Position numbers and translations under genes: made by a program. A DNA stretch of 13,207 nucleotides, taken from the NCBI GenBank assembly GCA_035942915.1, contig DASZCR010000334.1, positions 1-13,207 of the forward strand, in the 5' to 3' direction. Of this stretch, positions 1 through 13,129 are shown piece after piece; position 1 is the stretch's first letter; each line of letters opens with the position of its first letter. The notes beneath the pieces are model-generated. The model saw only the letters and a program-made list of their open reading frames with translations, was not told the origin of the DNA and did no database searches. The stretch comes from DASZCR01 sp035942915. Lineage in GTDB: Bacteria > Acidobacteriota > Blastocatellia > Pyrinomonadales > Pyrinomonadaceae.

Positions 1-138
1 ATGGTGATGCCTGGGGATAATGTGGCGATGGAAGTGACGTTGATTACGCCGATTGCGATGGAGAAGGGGCTACGGTTTGCTATTCGCGAGGGTGGCAGAA
101 CGGTTGGTGCAGGCACTATCTCCGATATCGTGGAGTAA
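1..138 (+). CDS. tuf: Elongation factor Tu, C-terminal 45 residues (5' truncated by window edge)
   Basis: This is the end of EF-Tu, the GTPase that delivers aminoacyl-tRNA to the ribosomal A site. The frame from base 1 reads MVMPGDNVAMEV, continues through ITPIAMEKGLRFAIREGG and ends SDIVE before TAA at 136-138. This is the highly conserved last beta-barrel (domain 3) of EF-Tu. The ATG at base 1 is an internal methionine of the protein, not the start. Two glycine-rich turns typical of the tail (EGGRTVGAG) are present. Codon use differs from the genes downstream: Asp is GAT and Asn is AAT here, where nusG through rpoC use mostly GAC and AAC. A tuf copy directly upstream of rpmG-trnW-secE-nusG is the usual arrangement. 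Identity is certain; only the length of the missing part is unknown. Confidence 0.97.
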   Translation: MVMPGDNVAMEVTLITPIAMEKGLRFAIREGGRTVGAGTISDIVE

Positions 139-214
139 GACCAGAGGCCTCTATCGTTGATTTTGTCCGGCTGTCGGATGTAGGAAATTTTCTTTGAGTT
201 GACAAAGGTGAGTT

Positions 215-367
215 ATGCCGCGCGATAACATTGTGCTTCAGTGCACCGAATGCAAAAGCCGCAACTACGTGACGACGAAGAATAAGAAGACGACGCCGGA
301 GCGCCTCGAATTCAGAAAGTTCTGCCGTCGTTGCCGCCTGCACCGTGCGCACAAGGAGACGAAGTAG
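215..367 (+). CDS. rpmG: 50S ribosomal protein L33 (zinc-ribbon form)
   Basis: This is a 50-residue protein of the large ribosomal subunit, beginning MPRDNIVLQC and ending HRAHKETK. It carries two CxxC knuckles (Cys10/Cys13 and Cys37/Cys40), so it is the zinc-binding form of L33 rather than the cysteine-free form. The body between the knuckles (NYVTTKNKKTTPERLEF) is the family hallmark, and the length is normal (about 50 aa). The ATG at 215 is chosen because AAGGTGA at 205-211 precedes it at a short distance and the protein starts exactly where family members do. It lies 76 bases after the tuf stop. A heptamer-repeat hairpin begins directly after its stop codon, followed by tRNA-Trp. The gene is often missed because of its size. 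Confidence 0.96.
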   Translation: MPRDNIVLQCTECKSRNYVTTKNKKTTPERLEFRKFCRRCRLHRAHKETK

Positions 368-368
368 C

Positions 369-425
369 GTGATGGCTGAGAGGTGATAAGAGAATTCCTG
401 TTTCTTATCACCTCTCACCCGTCGC
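369..425 (+). repeat. Heptamer-repeat hairpin, copy 1 (rpmG/trnW spacer)
   Basis: Two inverted arms, 369-391 and 403-425, surround an 11-base loop. The inner 15 bp (377-391 with 403-417) pair perfectly; outside them is one C-C mismatch, then seven more pairs including two G-T wobbles. The left arm reads as heptamers GTGATGG, CTGAGAG, GTGATAA and then GA, the same unit order as copies 2-4 but one unit shorter. The loop contains CCTGTTT. No run of T follows, so a simple Rho-independent terminator is unlikely. The element fills nearly the whole gap between rpmG and the tRNA. It could affect RNA processing or stability, or be a passive repeat; the sequence does not decide. Confidence 0.85.
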
Positions 426-439
426 TTATCACTTTCCTT

Positions 440-512
440 AGGGGTATGGTGTCAACGGTTAGCACATCGGTCTCCAAAACCGAGAGTCCGGGTTCGAATC
501 CTGGTACCCCTG
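440..512 (+). tRNA. trnW: tRNA-Trp (anticodon CCA)
   Basis: A complete 73-base cloverleaf can be folded. The acceptor stem AGGGGTA (440-446) pairs with TACCCCT (505-511), followed by discriminator G512. The D stem is GTGT/GCAC (449-452 with 462-465, one G-T pair). The anticodon stem TCGGT/ACCGA (467-471 with 479-483) closes the loop CTCCAAA, giving anticodon CCA at 474-476. The T stem CCGGG/CCTGG (488-492 with 500-504) closes the loop TTCGAAT. The 3' CCA is not encoded and must be added by nucleotidyltransferase. A tRNA-Trp just upstream of secE is the common bacterial arrangement, and it is probably cut out of the same transcript as its neighbours. Confidence 0.98.
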
Positions 513-566
513 TTCAACGCTGACCGAGGGAAAAAGAAGGTTGTCAAAGAAAGAGGACGAACAGAG

Positions 567-908
567 ATGACGGCAAGCAAAGACGACCCGGAGGAGTTCG
601 CTGGCGCAGCACCGCGCGCGGCGCGCTTCGGCGAAGGCGGCGAGGGTGGCGGGGGGCGTCGCGAGCGCGGCGTTTCGGCGGGCTCGCGCGACAACGCCTT
701 CGAACGCACGGGTAAGTTTCTGCACGACACGCGCGCCGAACTCAAGCGCGTCTCGTGGCCGACGGCCAGAGAGGTCAGAAACACGACTATCATCACCATC
801 ATCGCCGTCGTCTTCTTCGCCCTCTACCTGTGGGGCATCGATCATCTGCTGTCGCGCGTAATCGACGGCATACAGTGGCTCGTCAACCGCCTGCTGGGGG
901 CGGCTTAA
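567..908 (+). CDS. secE: Preprotein translocase subunit SecE
   Basis: SecE is the small inner-membrane subunit that clamps the SecYEG protein-export channel. The 113-residue product has the single-spanning bacterial form. A polar, Gly/Arg-rich N-terminal stretch (about residues 1-45) is followed by an amphipathic surface helix (about 46-61, FLHDTRAELKRVSWPT), whose RVSWPT signature sits at 61-66. One membrane helix follows (about 74-91, ending in FFALYLWGI), then a short amphipathic tail. The Gly-rich N-terminal extension is longer than in minimal SecE proteins of about 60 aa. The ATG at 567 follows AGAGGA (552-557) at 9 bases. The only GATC in the window (840-843) is made by its Asp92-His93 codons. 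The stop codon overlaps the nusG ribosome binding site. Confidence 0.97.
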   Translation: MTASKDDPEEFAGAAPRAARFGEGGEGGGGRRERGVSAGSRDNAFERTGKFLHDTRAELKRVSWPTAREVRNTTIITIIAVVFFALYLWGIDHLLSRVIDGIQWLVNRLLGAA

Positions 909-922
909 AGGATTCGGACGCG

Positions 923-1483
923 ATGCAGCAGTGGTTCATACTTCACACGTATTCGGGGCACGAGAAGAAGGTGCGTGACAGTCTCAAGGCACGCATCCGC
1001 GACACCGACTTGCAGGCCGAGATTACAGAGGTGCTCGTCCCGACCGAGACGGTCGTCGAGATGCGCGGCAACAAGCGCGTCGAGTCTTCGCGCATGTTCT
1101 ATCCCGGCTACGTGCTCGTGCAAATCGAGTGCGACGAACGCGGGCACATCCCTGACAACGTCTTCCATCTCATCAAGTCGACGCCGAAGGTGACGGGCTT
1201 CGTCGGCGGGCAGAACCCGACGCCGCTGACGCCCGAAGAGGTCAACCAGATTGTCCATAACGTGACGGAGGCGGCCGAGAAGCCGAAGCCGAAGTTCACC
1301 TACACGGCCGGCGAGACGGTGCGTATCAAGTCCGGGCCGTTCGCCTCCTTCACGGGCAAGGTCGAGGAGGTCAACGCCGACAAATCGACGCTCAAGGTCG
1401 TCGTCACCATCTTCGGGCGCTCGACGCCCGTCGAACTCAACTTCCTCGACGTGGAGAAGGTCACGTTTACAGAGGACGAATGA
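923..1483 (+). CDS. nusG: Transcription termination/antitermination factor NusG
   Basis: NusG binds RNA polymerase across the cleft, suppresses pausing and links polymerase to Rho or to ribosomal protein S10. The 186-residue product begins MQQWFILHTYSGHEKKV. The N-terminal NGN domain covers about residues 1-115 and includes the conserved FYPGYVLVQ (59-67) and STPKVTGFVGG (86-96). The C-terminal KOW domain is about 127-182 (GETVRIKSGPF, with FGR at 164-166 and PVEL at 169-172). An upstream in-frame ATG at 755 would place 56 extra residues inside secE and is rejected: the ATG at 923 has AAAGGA at 907-912 and starts at the family position. The gene begins 14 bases after secE, so translation of the pair is probably coupled. 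Confidence 0.98.
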   Translation: MQQWFILHTYSGHEKKVRDSLKARIRDTDLQAEITEVLVPTETVVEMRGNKRVESSRMFYPGYVLVQIECDERGHIPDNVFHLIKSTPKVTGFVGGQNPTPLTPEEVNQIVHNVTEAAEKPKPKFTYTAGETVRIKSGPFASFTGKVEEVNADKSTLKVVVTIFGRSTPVELNFLDVEKVTFTEDE

Positions 1484-1490
1484 AAGCGCG

Positions 1491-1561
1491 GTGATAACTG
1501 ATGGGTGAGAGGTGATAAGAAACAGCCTTCATCCTATCACCTATCACCCATCACTTATCAC
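1491..1561 (-). repeat. Heptamer-repeat hairpin, copy 2 (nusG/rplK spacer), inverted
   Basis: Thirty-base arms (1491-1520 and 1532-1561) pair with three mismatches and enclose the 11-base loop AACAGCCTTCA. The left arm reads GTGATAA, CTGATGG, GTGAGAG, GTGATAA, GA; the right arm is made of the complementary TATCACC-type units. In copies 1, 3 and 4 the loop carries CTGTTT on the + strand, whereas here it carries AAACAG, so this copy appears inserted in the opposite orientation; the strand given reflects that. It makes up most of the 88-base spacer, and its right arm ends only 10 bases before the rplK start codon. No promoter or L1-binding leader can be made out around it. Confidence 0.85.
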
Positions 1562-1571
1562 TTAATAGACT

Positions 1572-1997
1572 ATGGCAAAGAAAGTTACAGGCTACATCAA
1601 ACTGCAAGTCCCGGCGGGCAAGGCCAACCCCGCGCCGCCCATCGGCCCGGCGCTCGGCCAGCACGGCGTCAACATCATGGAGTTCTGCAAAGCCTTCAAC
1701 GCGAAGACGGCGCAGATGGACCCAGACCTGAAGATTCCGGTCGTCATCACGGTCTACGCCGACCGCTCCTTCACCTTTGAGACGAAGACGCCCCCGGCCG
1801 CAGACCTCTTAAAGAAGGCCGCCGGTATTCCGAAAGGCTCCGGCAAGCCGAACCGCGAAAAAGTCGGCAGCATCTCGCGCGACAAAATCGAGGAGATTGC
1901 CCGCCAGAAGATGCCCGACCTCAACACGACGAGCCTCGAATCCGCCATCAAGACCATCGAAGGCACGGCGCGCAACATGGGGCTGACGGTCGAATAG
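1572..1997 (+). CDS. rplK: 50S ribosomal protein L11
   Basis: L11 lies at the base of the ribosomal stalk, binds the GTPase-associated region of 23S rRNA, and is needed for RelA to sense uncharged tRNA. The 141-residue product has the family's normal length. The N-terminal domain contains the linker-side signature PAGKANPAPPIGPALGQHGV (about 15-34) and NIMEFCKAFNAKT. The C-terminal rRNA-binding domain contains KPNREKVGSISRDKIEEIA and ends TIEGTARNMGLTVE. The start at 1572 is fixed by the conserved MAKKVTGYIKLQVPAG beginning. No Shine-Dalgarno sequence is visible: the 5' flank is the heptamer-repeat hairpin ending at 1561 followed by TTAATAGACT. Every other complete gene here has a recognisable GGAG- or AAGG-type site. 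rplA follows after 83 bases. Confidence 0.98.
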   Translation: MAKKVTGYIKLQVPAGKANPAPPIGPALGQHGVNIMEFCKAFNAKTAQMDPDLKIPVVITVYADRSFTFETKTPPAADLLKKAAGIPKGSGKPNREKVGSISRDKIEEIARQKMPDLNTTSLESAIKTIEGTARNMGLTVE

Positions 1998-2017
1998 TTT
2001 TGGAAATTGAAGAGGGA

Positions 2018-2057
2018 GAGAAACGCTTCGGACAGTTCAACTGTCCCGGTCGTTCTC
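2018..2057 (+). promoter_or_regulatory. Two-tier hairpin before rplA (possible cis-regulatory RNA)
   Basis: In the 83-base rplK/rplA spacer, a perfect 7-bp stem GGACAGT/ACTGTCC (2030-2036 with 2040-2046, loop TCA) sits on a lower stem GAGAAACG/CGTTCTC (2018-2025 with 2051-2057) that has one bulged A. A symmetric 4x4 internal loop (CTTC opposite CGGT) separates them. The structure ends 11 bases before the rplA ribosome binding site. L1 is known to repress its own operon by binding mRNA that mimics its rRNA site, but I cannot match this hairpin to that site. No T run follows, so it is not a terminator. Confidence 0.45.
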
Positions 2058-2080
2058 GTCTGAACCTCGGAGGAACAGTC

Positions 2081-2776
2081 ATGGCAACACATGGGAAGAA
2101 GTATCGCGCCGCGCTCGCCAAGGTCGAGGAGGGGCGCAAATATACGCTCGAAGAGGGACTACAGAAGGTCAAGGAGATTGCCTTCGCGAAGTTCGACGAG
2201 TCGGTCGAGTTGACGATGTGGCTCGGCGTCGACCCGCGCAAGGCAGACCAACTCGTGCGCGGCACGGTCGTCCTGCCGCACGGGCTTGGCAAGTCGAAGC
2301 GCGTGCTCGTCATCGCGCAGGGCGAGAAGTTACGCGAGGCCGAGGAGGCCGGTGCGGACTTCGTCGGCGGTGAAGACGTGGTCGAACGCATCAAGGGCGG
2401 CTGGCTCGACTTCGACGCCGTTATCGCCACGCCCGACATGATGCGCTCTGTCGGTCAACTCGGCAAAGTGCTCGGCCCGCGCGGCCTGATGCCCAACCCG
2501 AAGACCGGCACCGTCACCTTCGACGTGCGCACGGCCGTCGGCGAGACGAAAGCCGGTAAGGTCGAGTATCGCGTCGATAAGACGGGCGTCATCCACGTCG
2601 CCATCGGCAAGGTGTCGTTCGATGAACAGCGGTTGCAGGAGAACGCGCGCGTGCTGCTCGACGCGGTCGTCAAGGCGAAGCCCGCGACGGCCAAAGGCAA
2701 GTATGTCAAGAAGGTGAACCTTGCGGCGACGATGAGCCCCGGCGTGCTGCTCGACGAGACCGTCTACGCCAGATAG
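2081..2776 (+). CDS. rplA: 50S ribosomal protein L1
   Basis: L1 forms the mobile stalk next to the ribosomal E site and, in many bacteria, represses translation of its own rplK-rplA mRNA. The product is 231 residues, the usual size. It starts MATHGKKYRAAL, and its first domain contains ESVELTMWLGVDPRKADQ. The family signature runs about 117-145, with TPDMM, GKLG-type residues in GQLGKVLGPRGLMPNP, and KTGTVT. An in-frame ATG at 2000 would add 27 residues but ignores the strong GGAGGA at 2069-2074, which sits 6 bases before the ATG at 2081; the later start matches the family. The gene follows a spacer hairpin and is separated from rplJ by only 26 bases. Confidence 0.98.
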   Translation: MATHGKKYRAALAKVEEGRKYTLEEGLQKVKEIAFAKFDESVELTMWLGVDPRKADQLVRGTVVLPHGLGKSKRVLVIAQGEKLREAEEAGADFVGGEDVVERIKGGWLDFDAVIATPDMMRSVGQLGKVLGPRGLMPNPKTGTVTFDVRTAVGETKAGKVEYRVDKTGVIHVAIGKVSFDEQRLQENARVLLDAVVKAKPATAKGKYVKKVNLAATMSPGVLLDETVYAR

Positions 2777-2802
2777 AACGCGAGTGAGGAGCGGAAACAG
2801 TT

Positions 2803-3345
2803 ATGAAGACCAGAGAACAGAAACAGCAAGACCTCGAAGCTCTCACGCAGCAGTTCCAGTCGGCCACGGCCGCCATGCTCGTCGGCTTCACCAAGATGAC
2901 GGTCGGCAAAGACCAAGAGTTGCGCAACCGTCTGCGCGAGGCGGGCGCGCAGTATGCGGTCGTTAAGAACACACTGGCGCGCAAGGCCGCCGAGGGCACG
3001 CCCTTCGAGCAGGCCGTCGAGCACTTTAAGGGCGTCACGGCCATCGCGCTCTCGACGGGCGACGCCGTCACGCTCTCGAAGGCCGTCTCGAAGTTCGCCA
3101 AGGACAATCCGGACGTGTTCACGTTCAAGGCCGGCGTCGTCGAGGGCAAGGTCGTCGCCCTGCCCGACGTGGAGGCCATCGCCAGCCTGCCGCCGAAGGA
3201 GGAACTCATCAGCAAGGTCATGTTCCTCATCAACTGTCAGGCGCAACGCCTCGTCACGGTCTTGTCGGCCGTGCCGCGCAATCTCGCCGTCGTCGTCAGA
3301 CAGATTGGCGAGCAGAAGGGCGAGGGCGACGCCGGGGCGGCGTAA
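2803..3345 (+). CDS. rplJ: 50S ribosomal protein L10
   Basis: L10 anchors the L7/L12 dimers that form the stalk recruiting translational GTPases. The 180-residue product has the normal two-part design. An N-terminal globular domain binds 23S rRNA (MKTREQKQQDLEAL, then GFTKMTVGKDQELRNRLREAG and VVKNTLARKAAEGT). A C-terminal helical tail provides the L12 dimer sites (about 140-175, with KVMFLINCQAQRLVTVLSAV). GAGGAG at 2786-2791 precedes the ATG at 2803. The gap to rplA is just 26 bases, leaving no room for an L10-type autoregulatory leader in the usual place. In contrast, the gap to rplL is 220 bases and rich in potential RNA structure. Confidence 0.97.
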   Translation: MKTREQKQQDLEALTQQFQSATAAMLVGFTKMTVGKDQELRNRLREAGAQYAVVKNTLARKAAEGTPFEQAVEHFKGVTAIALSTGDAVTLSKAVSKFAKDNPDVFTFKAGVVEGKVVALPDVEAIASLPPKEELISKVMFLINCQAQRLVTVLSAVPRNLAVVVRQIGEQKGEGDAGAA

Positions 3346-3347
3346 AG

Positions 3348-3389
3348 TTCAGTTTTCAGTTCTGAGATTTCAGAGTTGAAATCTCTTTT
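3348..3389 (+). terminator. Degenerate TTCAGTT heptamers with terminator-like hairpin after rplJ
   Basis: Just past the rplJ stop there are two exact tandem TTCAGTT heptamers (3348-3361), followed in the same 7-base phase by diverged units. Within them GAGATTTCA (3364-3372) pairs perfectly with TGAAATCTC (3377-3385) across the loop GAGT, followed by TTTT (3386-3389). The stem is 9 bp but AT-rich and the T run is short, so it would be a weak terminator or attenuator at best. Partial termination would be odd, since rplL downstream is normally needed in excess over rplJ; a separate promoter or RNA processing would be required. It may instead be a second family of intergenic heptamer repeats. Confidence 0.4.
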
Positions 3390-3540
3390 GAAGAGTCAGC
3401 CGGACGCGGAAAACGAGCGGGACGATACTGTCAGGTCGTCCGTCAACGGCTCGGACGCTTTGAGCGGTTTGCGATGCAACGAACTCCGCACGAGCGTCCC
3501 GGGTTCTCCTGCTGCGAAACCACATAAAGCACACTAGAAC
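3390..3540 (+). other. Structured non-coding stretch between rplJ and rplL
   Basis: No open reading frame with a plausible start fills this part of the 220-base spacer. Several local helices are possible. GGACGA (3420-3425) can pair with TCGTCC (3436-3441). GGGACG (3419-3424) can alternatively pair with CGTCCC (3495-3500), enclosing the rest. GCGG (3464-3467) can pair with CCGC (3486-3489), with an inner TTGC/GCAA stem (3469-3472 with 3476-3479) and an uneven internal loop. The first two options exclude each other, as in a switching leader. No convincing promoter was found. Function unknown; these are pairings seen by eye, not a computed fold. Confidence 0.35.
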
Positions 3541-3565
3541 CCTTTGAGGAGGATTAACAGTAATC

Positions 3566-3958
3566 ATGGCAGCTACACGCGAAGATGTGATTGAGTACCT
3601 GAAGGGCATGACCCTCTTGGAAGCCTCGCAGCTCGTCAAAGAGCTTGAGGAGACGTTCGGCGTTTCGGCGGCGGCCGCAGCGGTGGCGATGCCTGCGGGC
3701 GGCGGCGCGGCGGCGGGCGGCGATGCCGCTCCGGCGGCTGAGGAGAAGACCGAGTTCGACGTTATCTTGCAGGCCGCAGGCGGCAACAAGATTAACGTCA
3801 TCAAGGTCGTCCGCGAGATTACGGCGCTCGGACTGAAGGAGGCCAAAGACCTCGTCGAAGCCGCGCCGAAGGCGGTCAAAGAGGGCGTCTCGAAGGAAGA
3901 GGCCGAGAGCATCCGCCAGAAATTGGCCGATGCCGGTGCGACCGTCGAAGTCAAGTAA
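3566..3958 (+). CDS. rplL: 50S ribosomal protein L7/L12
   Basis: L7/L12 is the multi-copy stalk protein that contacts and stimulates EF-Tu, EF-G and IF2. The 130-residue product has the three normal parts: a dimerising N-terminal domain (about 1-33, MAATREDVIEYLKGMTLLEASQLVKELEE), an Ala/Gly/Pro hinge (about 34-57), and the factor-binding C-terminal domain (about 58-130). The last carries KTEFDVIL, NKINVIKVVREITALGLKEAKDLVE and GATVEVK. The conserved Lys/Gly face used by the GTPases is intact. A strong AGGAGGA (3547-3553) lies 12 bases before the ATG, in keeping with the high synthesis this protein needs. It is followed by a 339-base spacer before rpoB. Confidence 0.98.
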   Translation: MAATREDVIEYLKGMTLLEASQLVKELEETFGVSAAAAAVAMPAGGGAAAGGDAAPAAEEKTEFDVILQAAGGNKINVIKVVREITALGLKEAKDLVEAAPKAVKEGVSKEEAESIRQKLADAGATVEVK

Positions 3959-3970
3959 CGATTAGTGACA

Positions 3971-4040
3971 GGTGATGGGTGATAAGTGATAAGAAGAGCC
4001 CTGTTTTCTCTTAATTATCTATCACCTATCACCCGTCACC
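3971..4040 (+). repeat. Heptamer-repeat hairpin, copy 3 (after rplL)
   Basis: The arms 3971-3991 and 4020-4040 pair over 21 positions with one G-T wobble and one mismatch (A3985 opposite C). A second small stem, AAGAG (3994-3998) with CTCTT (4008-4012), sits inside the long loop. With GTGACAG at 3964-3970 included, the left side reads GTGACAG, GTGATGG, GTGATAA, GTGATAA, GA, the shared unit order. The loop has CCCTGTTTTC, in the same orientation as copies 1 and 4. It begins 12 bases after the rplL stop and ends 11 bases before a TTGACA box. No T run follows the right arm. Confidence 0.85.
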
Positions 4041-4051
4041 GTTTTCCTGTC

Positions 4052-4081
4052 TTGACATAAGTGCCGCCGGGCGGCTAAGGT
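4052..4081 (+). promoter_or_regulatory. Candidate sigma-70-type promoter for rpoBC
   Basis: An exact TTGACA -35 box (4052-4057) is followed after 18 bases by TAAGGT (4076-4081), which matches the TATAAT consensus at three positions including the first TA and last T. The spacer holds a tight GC hairpin, GCCGC/GCGGC (4063-4067 with 4071-4075). The site lies in the 339-base rplL/rpoB gap, where a secondary promoter or attenuator is known in other bacteria. The -35 is convincing and the -10 weak. A transcript from here would carry a leader of about 210 bases. Confidence 0.4.
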
Positions 4082-4083
4082 AG

Positions 4084-4180
4084 GGGAGTATTGAGGCGCT
4101 GTCGTTACTCCCAAAAACTTTGAATACATCAACCGCTTACGGTTCGTCCAAGCGGTCAGAGCTTCGTGCGCTCTGGCCGC
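4084..4180 (+). promoter_or_regulatory. rpoB leader region with alternative hairpins
   Basis: Between repeat copies 3 and 4 three stems can form. GGGAGTA (4084-4090) pairs with TACTCCC (4106-4112). ACCGCTT (4132-4138) pairs with AAGCGGT (4150-4156). An 11-bp stem (4152-4162 with 4170-4180, one T-G pair, loop TTCGTGC) can also form, but it shares bases 4152-4156 with the previous one. The two are therefore mutually exclusive, the layout of an attenuator or other RNA switch. The strong stem is followed by GCTTTGG rather than a T run, so intrinsic termination is doubtful. No reading frame with a ribosome binding site is present here. Confidence 0.4.
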
Positions 4181-4202
4181 GCTTTGGCGTCTCTAAAAGG
4201 AA

Positions 4203-4282
4203 GTGATAGGTGATGGGTGATAGGTGATAAGAGAAAAGCTGTTTTTCCTATCACCTATCACCCATCACCTATCACCTATCAC
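4203..4282 (+). repeat. Heptamer-repeat hairpin, copy 4 (before rpoB), perfect 27-bp stem
   Basis: The left arm 4203-4229 is the exact reverse complement of 4249-4275, giving a perfect 27-bp stem built from GTGATAG, GTGATGG, GTGATAG, GTGATA. One extra CTATCAC heptamer (4276-4282) extends the right side, so the arms can also pair one unit out of register. The 19-base loop has its own GAAAA/TTTTC stem around GCTGT. The right end abuts AGAGGA, the rpoB ribosome binding site at 4283-4288. If transcribed this would be a long RNA duplex, a plausible RNase III target, right before translation starts. The lack of mismatches suggests it is the youngest or most recently corrected copy. Confidence 0.9.
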
Positions 4283-4297
4283 AGAGGAATATCATAG

Positions 4298-8776
<4,479 letters not shown>

Positions 8777-8787
8777 TTCGGAAAGTC

Positions 8788-8821
8788 GGGGGACGTGGAG
8801 CAACTGCGCTCCGCGTCCCTC
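8788..8821 (+). other. Strong hairpin between rpoB and rpoC
   Basis: A 14-bp GC-rich stem (8788-8801 with 8808-8821, two G-T pairs) closes the six-base loop AACTGC. It fills the first part of the 91-base rpoB/rpoC spacer. No T run follows (CATGCAGTC), so it should not terminate transcription, which would be harmful between two subunits needed in equal amounts. It may be an RNA-processing or mRNA-stability element. The rest of the spacer holds the rpoC ribosome binding site GGAG (8855-8858). Confidence 0.55.
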
Positions 8822-8867
8822 CATGCAGTCATCGGTTACGGGTGTTTATTTAACGGAGATATAAACC

Positions 8868-13112
<4,245 letters not shown>

Positions 13113-13129
13113 TCTCATCAACTATCAAC

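Noticed and set aside
143..152. AGAGGCCTCT palindrome after tuf as a terminator.
   Set aside because: It is a 10-base perfect palindrome with no loop, so it cannot form a useful hairpin on its own, and there is no adjacent T run.
199..204. Exact TTGACA as a -35 box before rpmG.
   Set aside because: A -10 at proper spacing would fall inside the rpmG coding region, and the box overlaps the rpmG ribosome binding site, so it is probably chance.
369..425. Heptamer hairpins as Rho-independent terminators.
   Set aside because: None of the four is followed by a T run, and termination before rplK or rpoB would silence essential genes. Attenuation cannot be fully excluded.
755..922. Longer nusG starting at ATG 755.
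   Set aside because: The extra 56 residues overlap secE in another frame and look like shadow sequence. The family start with its own SD is at 923.
1505..1780. Short + strand frames starting inside the heptamer repeats (here, and at 4224-4616) with YHLSPIT-type peptides.
   Set aside because: The peptides are simply translated TATCACC repeats running out of frame into rplK and rpoB. They have no ribosome binding site.
2000..2080. Longer rplA starting at ATG 2000.
   Set aside because: The extension covers the spacer hairpin and the clear GGAGGA site. Family alignment supports the ATG at 2081.
369..4282. Repeated hairpins as a CRISPR array.
   Set aside because: The copies are hundreds to thousands of bases apart with genes between them, and the units are degenerate palindromes without regular spacers.
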